A DNA stretch of 64,000 nucleotides from WTAW01 sp964406575 (GTDB lineage Bacteria > Acidobacteriota > Aminicenantia > Aminicenantales > Aminicenantaceae): positions 1-64,000 of the forward strand of contig CAYOSH010000015.1 in assembly GCA_964406575.1 (NCBI GenBank), written 5' to 3'. Under the pieces are notes generated by a model. The model was given only the letters and a program-made list of their open reading frames with translations. It made no database searches and was not told the DNA's origin. This document shows positions 8,243 through 18,072 of this stretch, piece after piece. Made by a program: the position numbers and the translations under genes. Numbering within the stretch: position 1 is the stretch's first letter; every line of letters begins with the position of its first letter.

Positions 8243-9598
8243 TTAGGATGAGGGAAGTCCTTTTATTTTCTTTAATTTTTCCCGGAGTGTTTTTCTATCT
8301 ATTCCAAGAATCTCTGCGGCTTTGGTTTTGTTGTTGCCTACGCCTGCCAGGACGCTGAGAATGTGTTCGGTCTCCACTTCAGCTAGAGTCCGATGAGGCC
8401 CCACTCCCCGCAACGCCGAGTAGCGCATAAGGGAAGGCAAGTCAGGGGCATCGATGGCCTCGCCCTCCGACATGAGGACAAGCCTCTGTATGATGTTCTC
8501 TAATTCTCTGACATTCCCGGGCCAATAATAACTCTGTAAGGCCTGTAGGGCATTTTCAGAAAATTTTGGCGCGGATTTTCCAAATTCTTTGGCGAACTTC
8601 ACGGCAAAATTTTGGATCAGCAACAGGGTATCTCCTTCCCTCTCCCTTAAAGGAGGAATATCTATCGCGATGACATTCAGGCGATAGTACAAATCTTCCC
8701 TGAATTCTCCTTTATTTATCAGTTCGAGCAAATCCTTATTCGTAGCAGCAATTATTCTGACGTCTACTTTAATGGGCTGCCTCGCACCCACCATAAAAAC
8801 CTCTTTATCCTGGAGAACACGGAGAAGCTTGACCTGCATCGAAAGACTTGTTTCACTGATCTCATCCAAAAAAATTGTACCGCCATCAGCTGTTTGAAAA
8901 AATCCAGCTCGCGTGTCCACAGCTCCAGTAAATGCGCCCTTCACATATCCAAAAAGTTCACTCTCAAGGAGCGGCTCTGGAATGCCCCCGCAGTTGATGG
9001 GAACAAATGGCGTTGAACTGCGCAGGCTGTGGTAATGGATGGCGCGGGCAACAAGCTCTTTCCCGGTGCCGCTCTCGCCGGTTATGAGTATTGTTGCAAA
9101 GCTCGATGCAGCCTTTTCAATAGCGCTAAAAATCCCTTGCATCGCTTTCGACTCACCGATAATACCATGATGTATAGGAGGAAGTTCGGGCGGGCGCTTC
9201 TGAGCTGCTCTCCGCGTACCCGCTTTCTCAAGAACACGTTCAACGGCCCGCAATAACTCCTCATCAGTGAAAGGTTTGGCCAGGTATTCTTCTGCTCCGG
9301 TTTTCACAGCTTCCACTGCTCCTTCGATCGAAGGATAACCCGTAATCATCATCACCTCTGTGTCTTTGAGATTCTCTTGAATGTGTCTTATCAGGCTTAA
9401 GCCATCGACTTCAGGCATCTTAAGATCCGTTATCACAAGATCAATCGGTGTTGATTCCAGAATTTTGATAGCTTCCACTGCACCGGGCGATATGGAGACT
9501 CTATAACCCCTGGCTTTCAAGTTTCTCTGAATCACTTCCAGGGTATCCGGTGAATCATCCACGACCAGGATGTGCTCTTTGAGTTTTGGATTGTTCAA
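8243..9598 (-). CDS. sigma-54-dependent response regulator (receiver-AAA+-Fis), NtrC family
   Basis: An activator of RNA polymerase-sigma-54. Domains: receiver at residues 9-125 (acid pair Asp14/Asp15, phospho-acceptor Asp58 in VITDLKMP, Lys in YLAKPF), AAA+ at about 150-390 (Walker A GESGTGKE, GAFTGA loop for sigma-54 contact), and a C-terminal Fis-type helix-turn-helix (NNKTKAAEILGIDRKTLREKL). The start is TTG 9598, directly behind the stop of the preceding kinase gene (TAAATTG), with GGGGGA as ribosome binding site; the 451-residue length equals that of the second activator at 25059. It forms a pair with the GAF kinase upstream. Targets are inferred to include the sigma-54 promoters at 8030 or 24887. 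Confidence 0.93.
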   Translation of the reverse strand: MNNPKLKEHILVVDDSPDTLEVIQRNLKARGYRVSISPGAVEAIKILESTPIDLVITDLKMPEVDGLSLIRHIQENLKDTEVMMITGYPSIEGAVEAVKTGAEEYLAKPFTDEELLRAVERVLEKAGTRRAAQKRPPELPPIHHGIIGESKAMQGIFSAIEKAASSFATILITGESGTGKELVARAIHYHSLRSSTPFVPINCGGIPEPLLESELFGYVKGAFTGAVDTRAGFFQTADGGTIFLDEISETSLSMQVKLLRVLQDKEVFMVGARQPIKVDVRIIAATNKDLLELINKGEFREDLYYRLNVIAIDIPPLREREGDTLLLIQNFAVKFAKEFGKSAPKFSENALQALQSYYWPGNVRELENIIQRLVLMSEGEAIDAPDLPSLMRYSALRGVGPHRTLAEVETEHILSVLAGVGNNKTKAAEILGIDRKTLREKLKKIKGLPSS

Positions 9599-9599
9599 T

Positions 9600-11324
9600 T
9601 TATTCCCCCGACCCAGTTGTGGACTGTCCTTTGACCGGAAGTCGAATCTCAAATTGCGATCCCTGCCCCACTTTGCTCGTAACATGGATGGCACCCTCGT
9701 GCGAAGTGACAATGCCATGGACCACAGCCAAACCCAGACCAGTCCCCCTACCTACATCCTTTGTTGTGTAGAAGGGCAGAAATATTTTATTTAGGACGTT
9801 TTCGCTCATGCCTACACCTGTATCCTTTACGATGAGCCAAACTGACTCATTCGAAGCTTTTGTTTGTATAGTCAATTCTCCTCCAATTGGCATGGCTTGG
9901 ATGCTATTGACAACAAGATTGACCAATACCTGAGTGAGTTGAGCAGGATCAGCAATAACCTCTGGAAGATCTTTGGACAAAGAACGCACGACCTTAATTC
10001 CTTCTTTCGCACATCTCGACTCCAAAAAATAGAGGCCTTCTTCAACAACCTGATTCAAATTTACCCGAATTTTCCTGGGAGGTGTTTGTCTGGCGAATAA
10101 CATCAGTTTTTTGACCACTTCGCGCGCATGCAGAGAAGCTTTCACGATTTTCTCTGCGTCTTGTTTTATTTGATCTGGCAAGTCCGGATGCTTATTGATG
10201 AGCTGAGAATAACCAAGGACATTGCCTATGGGTTCATTCAATTCATGTGCGACGCCAGCCGATAGCTGACCGATGGTGGCCAGACGATCGGCATGGCGAA
10301 GCTGTTCCTGAAGTCTGAGCTTCTCCTCATCAGCCCGTTTCCGTGTGATAATGAGAGAGACCTCTCTAGCGATCGCTTCAATTAAAATGCGCTCCTCCTT
10401 CAGAAAAGGGCCTTCGTCGAGTTCTGGTTTCTCCTCGGCATAAAACACTTCAACCTTCCCCTGTGTTTCTCCTTCAACAACAATTTTTGCTTCCTGCGTT
10501 TGATCGCTTTCTTGGAAGGGATACGTCACATACGACTTGTCATCCAAGAGAATCCTGGCAGATGCAATATTGGGATAGAGCCAAGCAGGTGGGAGCAGCT
10601 TGACAATACCTTGAAGAATTTCTTCCAAAGAGACCTCGGGTTTTTCGGCGAGTTTAGCGATGCCATAGAGACACTTCAGTTCCTTTACACGCTCCCGCAA
10701 CTCCACTTGCGCGCGCCTGTGAATCAGGGCAATCCCCAGGGATTGAACGACATCTTTGTAAAACTCGAACTCTTCTTTCACAAAAAAATCTGTCGACACA
10801 CTTTTTAGCTGTAAGAGCCCGATGTTCTGAGCTTCGACTGAAACTGGGATGATTGCGAGAGAAGAAAATTCAGTAACTCCTTGGGATCTGCCTGAGACAT
10901 CAGTTGCCTCATTCCCAAACAGGAACGCCAGAGAACTCTCTGCATTGCCTGTCCAGAAACTCCCATCCTTTGCAAAGGAAGACAAAGCAGGATCGATCCT
11001 CCCTAAAAAAACATCCCCGCAAATTCTGTCGATCCCGGATTCACTCTTCAAAACAGGGAAAATTTTCCCAAACTCATCTTTCTCGGTAGGCATGATCTCA
11101 AAGTGAAAAGGCTTGTTGGAAGAACGATCCACTTCACTGCGATAAAATTTCCCCCTTTCCTTCAGCCACATCTCCACAGAATCACAACCTGAGAACTCAA
11201 TGAGAATTGCAGAGACCTCGCGCAAAAAATCAACTCTCAATAGACCCTGAAAGGCGAAGTGCATAATTCTGTGGGTAAGCGTAAGAAAATCGTCGAGCGA
11301 ATACTCCCTTTTTGTCATGCTCAT
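9600..11324 (-). CDS. soluble GAF-domain sensor histidine kinase
   Basis: A 574-residue kinase without membrane segments. Residues about 15-210 form a GAF-like sensor, and about 215-335 a second GAF-like region after a coiled coil. HisKA follows, with the phosphorylated histidine His360 in GVAHELNEP, then HATPase_c with N box (NLVVNSIQAM), G1 (DTGVGM) and G2 (GTGLGLAVV). It probably phosphorylates the sigma-54 activator encoded directly downstream (adjacent genes, no gap). Upstream is the HEAT/WD40 gene, 71 bases away on the same strand. A cytoplasmic ligand or redox signal is implied but not identifiable. Confidence 0.92.
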   Translation of the reverse strand: MSMTKREYSLDDFLTLTHRIMHFAFQGLLRVDFLREVSAILIEFSGCDSVEMWLKERGKFYRSEVDRSSNKPFHFEIMPTEKDEFGKIFPVLKSESGIDRICGDVFLGRIDPALSSFAKDGSFWTGNAESSLAFLFGNEATDVSGRSQGVTEFSSLAIIPVSVEAQNIGLLQLKSVSTDFFVKEEFEFYKDVVQSLGIALIHRRAQVELRERVKELKCLYGIAKLAEKPEVSLEEILQGIVKLLPPAWLYPNIASARILLDDKSYVTYPFQESDQTQEAKIVVEGETQGKVEVFYAEEKPELDEGPFLKEERILIEAIAREVSLIITRKRADEEKLRLQEQLRHADRLATIGQLSAGVAHELNEPIGNVLGYSQLINKHPDLPDQIKQDAEKIVKASLHAREVVKKLMLFARQTPPRKIRVNLNQVVEEGLYFLESRCAKEGIKVVRSLSKDLPEVIADPAQLTQVLVNLVVNSIQAMPIGGELTIQTKASNESVWLIVKDTGVGMSENVLNKIFLPFYTTKDVGRGTGLGLAVVHGIVTSHEGAIHVTSKVGQGSQFEIRLPVKGQSTTGSGE

Positions 11325-11395
11325 TATTTACACTAACAAATCGAACTCTCTTGTCAAGAGACAGTCAATGGAAGCATCTCCAATTCAAAGATATG

Positions 11396-14300
11396 TTATA
11401 AAGGCTGCATAGACATTTTTCTGTGCTCATGCTTAACATAATATTTGTTTCCCCACAAATGCAGCCTATAGGCGTCTTTATCATCCTTTCCGCATGTTAT
11501 TATTTTGGGCCCCATCACAAGAGAGCTTGTTATTTCCTTGGCCTGGGCCTCCAAAACATCAATGGGGCACCGGTTTTTTTCAGGGGAAAGAATGGCCAGC
11601 ACTTTTTCCTTTTGTTTGTTCTGCATCATCGGGATAGTAAAAGAGAGTACAATCCTTCCCTCTGAATCGACATTTATGTTCGATATGCCATGATCGAAGT
11701 TTAAGGAGATAACCTGAGCGGACATGTTTTTGAGATTCATAATCCTTATAGCCTTGTCCGAATTTCCACTGCCTTTGCTAGAGGATGCGTCCGCCATTGC
11801 CTCAACTAAAGCCAGTACTTTTCCGTTCGTATACCGCTTTAAAAGTGTAACTGTTTCGTCAGGATATTCCATAGTCCTAACTGTTTTATTCATCAGATCC
11901 CATAATTTGACTGTGTGGTCAAAACTTACTGAATAGATCCGGCCTGAATAATCAACGACCAATGCACTCACCGGTTTTTTGTGTCCTCTGAGCATGACGA
12001 TTTTTTTGTTGGATAAGTCCCAGATTCCGATCGACCCATCCTCATGGCCGGTGACAGGCTTGATTGTATCAGAGACAGTCAATGCTGTGATCGGCGAGCC
12101 GATCGTTTCAAAACGGGCCATTTCTTGTCCTTCAAAAGATACGCGACTGAGTCCACCTTGAGAGTCGAGCACAAAAATATTTCGTCCGCAAAGAGCGATC
12201 TTTGAACAATCTTGAACTTTTGTGTGGAATATCCGGTTATCCAAAAAGGTAAGGACAAAGACGTCATCGCCTTTGCCCACTCCGGCAAGTTGATCCTGGG
12301 CATAGAAACAGATCTGGACAGGCTTTATATCACTGACTTCGATCGTTCCAAGCAGGTATGGCTGTTCACTCAAACGGTCATTCAATTCCACTTTAAATTT
12401 TCTTTCCTCATGAACGAAGGACATGTTCACACTCTTGGGCATGGTCTGTTCGACTAGCAAAAAGTCATCTGTATGAAAGGCAAGCTTTTCCTGTAAGATT
12501 TTTTGTGCTTTCAATTCATTATCGAAGTTTCCTATATGGATCAAATTCCCCCATGCCTCGATCCTCCTCTTTTGAAATAACTCCTGGATCTCCTGGCGGT
12601 CGAGTCTACAAGAGGTCGAGTTGTCGAGATCATAAAGGATCACAATCCCTTCCCAATAAAAAAGCGTATCTTCGAGGGGCGGTTCTTCAAGGAATGATAA
12701 ATGCGTGTTGATGCTTTCCAGGGCTCGTTCTCTGTCTTCCAGGTTTGCTCTCCGGGATGAAAAGGTTGCCCGGAAGTTGACCGCCACATCTAGAACCCCT
12801 TTGAAATAAAACAGTTCGACAACTCTATGAAAATAGTGTTGGTCCCGACAGCCGTCTAGAAGGATAAGCTTCTTGTCCTTGTTTTCTTCAAGGAACGACT
12901 CTATAAAATCATCCGGATCGTCTTTCGCCTCCGAAAGGGGATAATCCTGGTAATACACTGGATCGATGTACTTTTTCAGCCATGTTAAGCCTAAAATCCG
13001 GTTGAATATTTTCTGGTCTTTCTTCCTGTCGCGCATCAGATACAGGATCTCATGGGATTTCACCTCCCCAAATCCCTGGGATATGGCCTGACAGAAATAG
13101 GTTTTTCCTGTTCCCGAATCTCCATTCACGGCAACGATCGCTCTCCCATTAGTTTTAATAAGCTCTTGGAGTGTCTCGGAAAGCTCGTACAATCCCTTTT
13201 GGGCAGGCTTCAAACCCAGAATACTCACAGCTCCGATTTGGTAGAGATAAAGAGCATGCAGAAATTCCGGTAATCCAATTTTTTTGAGCGCACTCACAGC
13301 CTCTTCAAAACTGTCTTTATCGTTGACCCGGAGCAAACTCAAGAGAGCGATGATGATGTCAGCGCTCACTCCGTCAAATTTTTCTTTTTGAGCCTTGCCG
13401 ATCTCCCCTAATGCCCATGCAAGACGTGTCTTTAGCCTTGTAGAAGGATGGTGCACATATTTCAGCAGCGCAGGAAGGGAACGGAGCGAAGCAACGCCGA
13501 TTTTGCCAAGAGCGAGGATAGCCTCTTCCTTCTGTTCGCGCAGGGAACACACAGTGGTTCCTTTTTGCCCGATCGGATGGACCAGCTGGTCTGGCTCCTC
13601 TAAGACCTGAGCGATGGCTTCAACAGCCTCTTCTTCCAAGAGGCCGAGTGTATAGAGAATGTTCTCTCTGATTTTGGTGATGTGAAAGGGATAAAAATGC
13701 AATGCTTCGATTAACGTTTCCGTTGAGCGGATATCCTTGAGGACACTGAGTATAACGGCCGCGTGATACTGGATTCCACTGGAAACGTCGATCGAATCAT
13801 CCAACAAGAGTCTGAGGCATGGCATGAGCAGTGCAGGAGAAGTCTGCGTAACGATTCCCTGCGAGGGCTGTAGCTTTTGGATGATCAATGAAAAAATCTC
13901 ATCGCATTTTTCAGGATCTATGGTTTTGGATAGGAGCCGATCGATGGAAAGAGCGAGCAAATCTTCTTCGGCAATACGCGGTGGAATGGAATACATAATA
14001 TCGGAGAAAATTTCTGTCAAATGCTCCAAAAACAGACCGATCCAATCTCCTTCGTGTTCAGCTCCCGATATCCGGTTGAATCTCTTATTCAGTTTTTGGA
14101 ACCGATTTTTATATTCCTGGCATAAAGATTGGGTTTCCCTGTCCCAATAAGGAACACACAGCTGGCTGTTGATCCGAAACGCCTCATACACAAGGCTCCA
14201 CACAATGACCTCAAAAACGATCAGGAGGGAATAGCGATCTTTGGGTAAATTTGCTGAGGAATAAAATTGCACGATATCCCTGTCGGCTAGATTTTCGGCC

Positions 14301-14602
14301 GGACTTTTTGATTTTAGGGGAGTCTCTTTCAGAAGAGCCCATCTGGTCTTTTTTGCCCAAGACCATAACTGACTGTCATGAACGACGAACAAAACCTTTT
14401 CGATAAATGTCGACAGCTCCTTTTTGTCAAGATTCCAGATATAAAAGAGCAACTCGTGTGAAGCGCACTCTGGGGGGAGTGCCGGATTTTTTTTCCACTG
14501 GCCTTCTGCATCAATGAACAGGAGAGTTTTGGGACTAAATTCCCCCAGGATGTCTCCGACTGCCTTCTCGAGACTCTGAAAATCAGCAAAGAGTTCAGAC
14601 AT
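11396..14602 (-). CDS. HEAT repeat - P-loop NTPase - WD40 propeller protein
   Basis: A 1068-residue soluble protein with three parts. Residues about 200-440 contain HEAT/PBS-lyase-like helical repeats (EEAILALGKIG, RLAWALGEIG). Residues about 480-700 contain a P-loop domain: Walker A GDSGTGKT (Lys500), a Walker B-like strand KLILLDGC, and features recalling the uridine kinase/phosphoribulokinase class. Residues about 790-1040 contain WD40-like repeats (DGSIGIWDL, SFDHTVKLWDL). It lies within a minus-strand two-component operon between a receiver-GcvH protein (29 bases upstream) and a GAF kinase. The architecture resembles STAND-type signalling switches, but the P-loop is not clearly NACHT or NB-ARC. 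Function is unknown; a scaffold or energy-dependent sensor in this pathway is inference. Confidence 0.75.
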   Translation of the reverse strand: MSELFADFQSLEKAVGDILGEFSPKTLLFIDAEGQWKKNPALPPECASHELLFYIWNLDKKELSTFIEKVLFVVHDSQLWSWAKKTRWALLKETPLKSKSPAENLADRDIVQFYSSANLPKDRYSLLIVFEVIVWSLVYEAFRINSQLCVPYWDRETQSLCQEYKNRFQKLNKRFNRISGAEHEGDWIGLFLEHLTEIFSDIMYSIPPRIAEEDLLALSIDRLLSKTIDPEKCDEIFSLIIQKLQPSQGIVTQTSPALLMPCLRLLLDDSIDVSSGIQYHAAVILSVLKDIRSTETLIEALHFYPFHITKIRENILYTLGLLEEEAVEAIAQVLEEPDQLVHPIGQKGTTVCSLREQKEEAILALGKIGVASLRSLPALLKYVHHPSTRLKTRLAWALGEIGKAQKEKFDGVSADIIIALLSLLRVNDKDSFEEAVSALKKIGLPEFLHALYLYQIGAVSILGLKPAQKGLYELSETLQELIKTNGRAIVAVNGDSGTGKTYFCQAISQGFGEVKSHEILYLMRDRKKDQKIFNRILGLTWLKKYIDPVYYQDYPLSEAKDDPDDFIESFLEENKDKKLILLDGCRDQHYFHRVVELFYFKGVLDVAVNFRATFSSRRANLEDRERALESINTHLSFLEEPPLEDTLFYWEGIVILYDLDNSTSCRLDRQEIQELFQKRRIEAWGNLIHIGNFDNELKAQKILQEKLAFHTDDFLLVEQTMPKSVNMSFVHEERKFKVELNDRLSEQPYLLGTIEVSDIKPVQICFYAQDQLAGVGKGDDVFVLTFLDNRIFHTKVQDCSKIALCGRNIFVLDSQGGLSRVSFEGQEMARFETIGSPITALTVSDTIKPVTGHEDGSIGIWDLSNKKIVMLRGHKKPVSALVVDYSGRIYSVSFDHTVKLWDLMNKTVRTMEYPDETVTLLKRYTNGKVLALVEAMADASSSKGSGNSDKAIRIMNLKNMSAQVISLNFDHGISNINVDSEGRIVLSFTIPMMQNKQKEKVLAILSPEKNRCPIDVLEAQAKEITSSLVMGPKIITCGKDDKDAYRLHLWGNKYYVKHEHRKMSMQPL

Positions 14603-14631
14603 GTTCAGTGCTGTAAAGAAACCATAACGGC

Positions 14632-15420
14632 CTAGGATGCTACAAGACCTTCGATATCTTTCTCGAGCTCCGGCGCAACGATCTGCAGAAGCCAGCCTCG
14701 TCCATAGGGATCCTTTTTCAAAAGGTTTATGTCCTCCTCGATCGTTTTGTTTATTCGTGCGATTCTTCCTGATGCAGGAGACCAGATCCGATGGATGTGT
14801 CCTTCGGCATCAGTGATTCTGGCACACACCTCTCCCTGAATAATGGTCTTATTTTCTGGAGTCAGCTCAATGCGGGTGATTCTTTCCAGGTTCTTGAAAA
14901 AATCATAGACGATGCCTATGGTCGCCATGTGTTCTTCTTCTTTGCGCAGCCATGTATGACCACGCATAAGATATAGACCTTCAGGGATAACCGGCGATGG
15001 GGTTTTTTCTGTTTCGATCCCCTTGCCCGCCGCTTCCCTGAACGCTCGGGACACAAGGCTTCTCAATTCATCGGGCGTGAAAGGCTTCGGAATATAATCA
15101 AAAGCCCCCAACTTTACGGATTGGACGGCTGTTTTAATGGTCGGATAGCCCGTGACTAAAATCACAATGACTTCCGGCCGATTGATTTTTATACTCGTCA
15201 GAAGCTCCACGCCACTGATGCCGGGCATCATGAGATCGGTAATGACCAGATCATAGAGCTTTTCCTTATCCATCTGGAGAGCTTCCTCACCGCTCAAGGC
15301 CATGTCCACATCATATTCCTCTTTAGTGATTGCCTGGCGGATACTCTTGCAGACATTGATCTCATCGTCCACAACCAGAATTTTCCTTTTGACCATGTCT
15401 TCCATCCTTTCCTCCATCAT
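14632..15420 (-). CDS. response regulator fused to a GcvH-like domain
   Basis: 262 residues. The receiver spans residues about 12-128 (Asp18/Asp19, phospho-acceptor Asp62 in VITDLMMP, KPF lysine). After a linker, residues about 150-255 resemble the glycine cleavage H protein: GHTWL, an IELTPE strand, WSPASGRIARIN and DPYGRGWLLQI. The lipoylated lysine of true H proteins, expected just before SP-SG, seems absent (region reads DAEGHIHR), so the domain is probably a binding or output module rather than a lipoyl carrier. No DNA-binding domain is present. The gene follows the Cache kinase by 10 bases, its likely partner. Starts at 15420 or at Met9 are both possible. Confidence 0.88.
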   Translation of the reverse strand: MMEERMEDMVKRKILVVDDEINVCKSIRQAITKEEYDVDMALSGEEALQMDKEKLYDLVITDLMMPGISGVELLTSIKINRPEVIVILVTGYPTIKTAVQSVKLGAFDYIPKPFTPDELRSLVSRAFREAAGKGIETEKTPSPVIPEGLYLMRGHTWLRKEEEHMATIGIVYDFFKNLERITRIELTPENKTIIQGEVCARITDAEGHIHRIWSPASGRIARINKTIEEDINLLKKDPYGRGWLLQIVAPELEKDIEGLVAS

Positions 15421-15430
15421 TCAAAAAAGT

Positions 15431-17419
15431 CTATGTTCCCTTGACCGGCAAGCTGACCGTAAAAGAGGAACCCTGGGATAACTGGCTCTTCACATCGATC
15501 CTGCCGTGGTGCTGCTCGATAATTCCATAGCTCACGGCCAATCCCAATCCCGTGCCCCCCCCCTTGGTCGTAAAAAACGGGTCAAACAGCTTTTTTTTCT
15601 GTTCGTCGGATATTCCGACGCCTGTATCCAAGCATTCAACCTCGATGAATTGCTCCGATCTTGAAAGCCTGCTGGATATCATTAGCGTGCCCCCTTGGGG
15701 CATCGCCTCCGCCGCATTGATAATGAGATTCCAGAAGACCTGCTTTATTTTACTGGCGTCGACTCCGATGAGGGGCAATTTCTTTTCCAGCTTCTTAAAA
15801 ATTTGAATGTTCTTCAAGGTCACCTGCTTTTCTAAAATGCCGATCACGGTGTTTACGATCTCGTTGATGTCCACATAGCTTTTTTGAGGCGGATTCTGCC
15901 GGGCGAATTCAAGGAGCCCTTTGACGATATCACTGCACCTCGAAGTTTCTTCGGAGATCATATTCAGGTTTTCCTGGAAGGGCGATTCTTTTGAAGTTTT
16001 TTCCATCATGAGATGCGTGTTGATAAGAATCGACGTCAATGGATTGTTGATCTCATGGGCCACACCCGCGGCGATCTTTCCGAGCGATGCCATTTTTTCG
16101 GATTGAATCATCGAATCCTGCATATCCTTTAACTCTTTAGTTCGCTCCTCCACTCGCTTCTCTAAAGTTTTCCCCCATAGGATGAGCTTTTGATTGGCTA
16201 TCTTTAGAGCATCTGTCATTTGGTTGAAGGATTGAGCCAGCTGTCCTACCTCATCTTGAAAACTAATGTCGACCTTATGATTCATGTCACCTCTTGCAAT
16301 CTTGTTTGTAGCAAAAACCATGTTCTGAAGAGGTCGAATAATGGTTGATGTTATGAAGAAAAGAATCACAAGAAGGATAATGACACAGAGGACAGCTATA
16401 CCTGTAAAAGTGATCATAACTTTGTTTCTGAGGTCAATATAGGGCTTCTCGAGCATTCCGACATAAAGGATGCCGATGATTCCGCCATCGATGTTTTTGA
16501 TTGGCTCATAGGCAGAAATATACCAGGCGTTGACTACAAATGCACGGTGGATCCAAGGCTTCCCCTCCTTCAGCACAGCTTGATTGACTTCTTGAGAGAC
16601 GCGGGTTCCTATAGCCCTCTCTCCATTTTCCTTTTTGACATTGGTGGAGATTCTCAAATCATGTTGAAAAATAGTGGCCGTGCCAATTTCCCGTCCTTTG
16701 TATTTTTCTCCTTTAAAGACAATTTCCTTGACTCTATCGACAATCTCGTAGTCACGGTTGAGAAGGATCCCCCCGTATAGGACGCCGATGATCCTGTAGT
16801 CCTCGTCAATGAGCGGAGCCGCAGCTTTGAGCATCATCCCGTCTTCTTCGTGTTTTTTGAGGGAGGGGGCGGCTTTGGGAGTGGGGATGATATCCAAATA
16901 GGCCTGTACAGCAAGGTTTTTGTTCTCCTTGACCAGATCTTCTCTAGGGATGATCTGAGTAGACGAAACAATTTCACCTTTTAAAGCTCTGAGGACGAGA
17001 GGATCGTGATCCTGTTCATCTCCCCATAAATCAGGTTGGGAGGTCCTGAAAATGATTTTTCCCTGAGAATCTGTCAATGACAGCACATCAAGATTGAATT
17101 CTTTTCGGACACGTCCCAAATATTTTAAAAGTGTCTCTCTGTCATTTGTCTTCAAGGAATTTTGTACGGATTCGCGGCTTGAATTGATCCGCACAATATC
17201 TCGAATATCGCTGAGCTTTTCGTTGTACACCATCCAAGCTGATGCTAGGTCGTGTTGAACCTTCGCCTGTGCAAGAGAAATAATCGTACGGTGTTCTAGC
17301 CGCGTTCCAAAGGTTAATGTGAGCAAACCTCCAAGGGATATGACAGCGAGAAAACTCAGTATAAATTTGTGCCGAAGGGGAAGATTCAGGAATTTATCCA
17401 GATATCTTTTAAATTTCAT
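15431..17419 (-). CDS. membrane sensor histidine kinase, Cache-HAMP-HisKA
   Basis: A 662-residue inner-membrane sensor. TM1 is at about residues 18-40, a large periplasmic Cache (Cache_3-Cache_2-like) sensor at about 40-325, TM2 at about 330-355, HAMP at 355-410, a short coiled coil, HisKA with His455 in GVAHEINNP, and HATPase_c (NLIINAAEAM, DTGVGI, GTGLGLAVS). It is a close paralogue of the kinase at 26407-28392; both share HDLRISTNVK, AIGTRVS and GIIGILYVG-type periplasmic motifs. It is the first gene of a minus-strand run (kinase, receiver-GcvH, HEAT/WD40, GAF kinase, sigma-54 activator). Small carboxylates are common Cache ligands, but the ligand here is unknown. Confidence 0.93.
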   Translation of the reverse strand: MKFKRYLDKFLNLPLRHKFILSFLAVISLGGLLTLTFGTRLEHRTIISLAQAKVQHDLASAWMVYNEKLSDIRDIVRINSSRESVQNSLKTNDRETLLKYLGRVRKEFNLDVLSLTDSQGKIIFRTSQPDLWGDEQDHDPLVLRALKGEIVSSTQIIPREDLVKENKNLAVQAYLDIIPTPKAAPSLKKHEEDGMMLKAAAPLIDEDYRIIGVLYGGILLNRDYEIVDRVKEIVFKGEKYKGREIGTATIFQHDLRISTNVKKENGERAIGTRVSQEVNQAVLKEGKPWIHRAFVVNAWYISAYEPIKNIDGGIIGILYVGMLEKPYIDLRNKVMITFTGIAVLCVIILLVILFFITSTIIRPLQNMVFATNKIARGDMNHKVDISFQDEVGQLAQSFNQMTDALKIANQKLILWGKTLEKRVEERTKELKDMQDSMIQSEKMASLGKIAAGVAHEINNPLTSILINTHLMMEKTSKESPFQENLNMISEETSRCSDIVKGLLEFARQNPPQKSYVDINEIVNTVIGILEKQVTLKNIQIFKKLEKKLPLIGVDASKIKQVFWNLIINAAEAMPQGGTLMISSRLSRSEQFIEVECLDTGVGISDEQKKKLFDPFFTTKGGGTGLGLAVSYGIIEQHHGRIDVKSQLSQGSSFTVSLPVKGT

Positions 17420-17573
17420 TCAGGCTCTTCTCTTGATCGAAGCATTAGAACAAGATATATCTATAGAATCGAATGATCTAGGTGAGTAAAACCTCCTCTG
17501 GGATTATATTTTGTATCCAAGTCAATCTTCTTTTTTATGTGTAAACCTGACTCAGGAAAACAGGTCCGACAAT

Positions 17574-17609
17574 GTCACCTCCCCAAGAATCAAGGTGACT
17601 CGGCCGAGT
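17574..17609. repeat. adjacent hairpin and 12-bp palindrome in the kinase leader
   Basis: GTCACCT (17574-17580) and AGGTGAC (17593-17599) form a perfect 7-bp stem with a 12-base loop. It is immediately followed by the perfect palindrome ACTCGGCCGAGT (17598-17609). The pair lies between the DUF2061 gene (stop 17650) and the Cache kinase (start 17419), so it may be a terminator without a T-run, an attenuator or an operator. Confidence 0.35.
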
Positions 17610-17649
17610 ATCAGCTTGAGTTCGCCCGCCTATGTCCACAAGTTCTCTT

Positions 17650-17964
17650 TCAGTCCAGATATCCCATTTGTTTTAACTGACTTTTTATTAAATTGAGATC
17701 TTCTGGTTCTAGCTCTTTCGTCACGGGGATATTGCTCAAAGGATGTTTGATCCGGCCCCATTCGATTTTTTCCCAGACTCTCTCATGAAAGTAATAGAGA
17801 ACGACTCGGATGCTGTGGAAGAGTAATGTGATGAGGGACATTTCTTTCCAGCTCTTTGTGATCATCAGCGATATTCCCCCCAAAATAACGATACCTATTA
17901 TTCTCCACACGAAAGACTTGGCCCATGCCCTCTTCCTCGTGTCCACAGTTTTTATTTTTTTCAA
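17650..17964 (-). CDS. DUF2061 family membrane protein
   Basis: 104 residues with two hydrophobic segments and the DUF2061 pattern: AKSFVWRIIGIVILGG, then HSIRVVLYYFHERVWEKIEWGR. The start is TTG 17964, six bases after AGGAG. Family members are small integral membrane proteins of unknown function, often near sulfur or nucleotide metabolism genes. A 12-bp palindrome CTCTTATAAGAG lies just upstream, within 17975-17995. The gene sits between the receiver-kinase hybrid and the Cache kinase, on the same strand. Confidence 0.8.
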   Translation of the reverse strand: MKKIKTVDTRKRAWAKSFVWRIIGIVILGGISLMITKSWKEMSLITLLFHSIRVVLYYFHERVWEKIEWGRIKHPLSNIPVTKELEPEDLNLIKSQLKQMGYLD

Positions 17965-18072
17965 CTAACACTCCTATAGCACTCTTATAAGAGCGTTATA
18001 ATTAATCTACTATGAAAAGTCAAGCCCGCTTTAAAAAAAATTTGCAGAAAAAAGTTATTGTTCTCGCAAAGC

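Noticed and set aside
9599..9718. 40-codon longer start of the sigma-54 activator
   Set aside because: It would run inside the kinase gene; TTG 9598 directly behind the kinase stop fits the family length.
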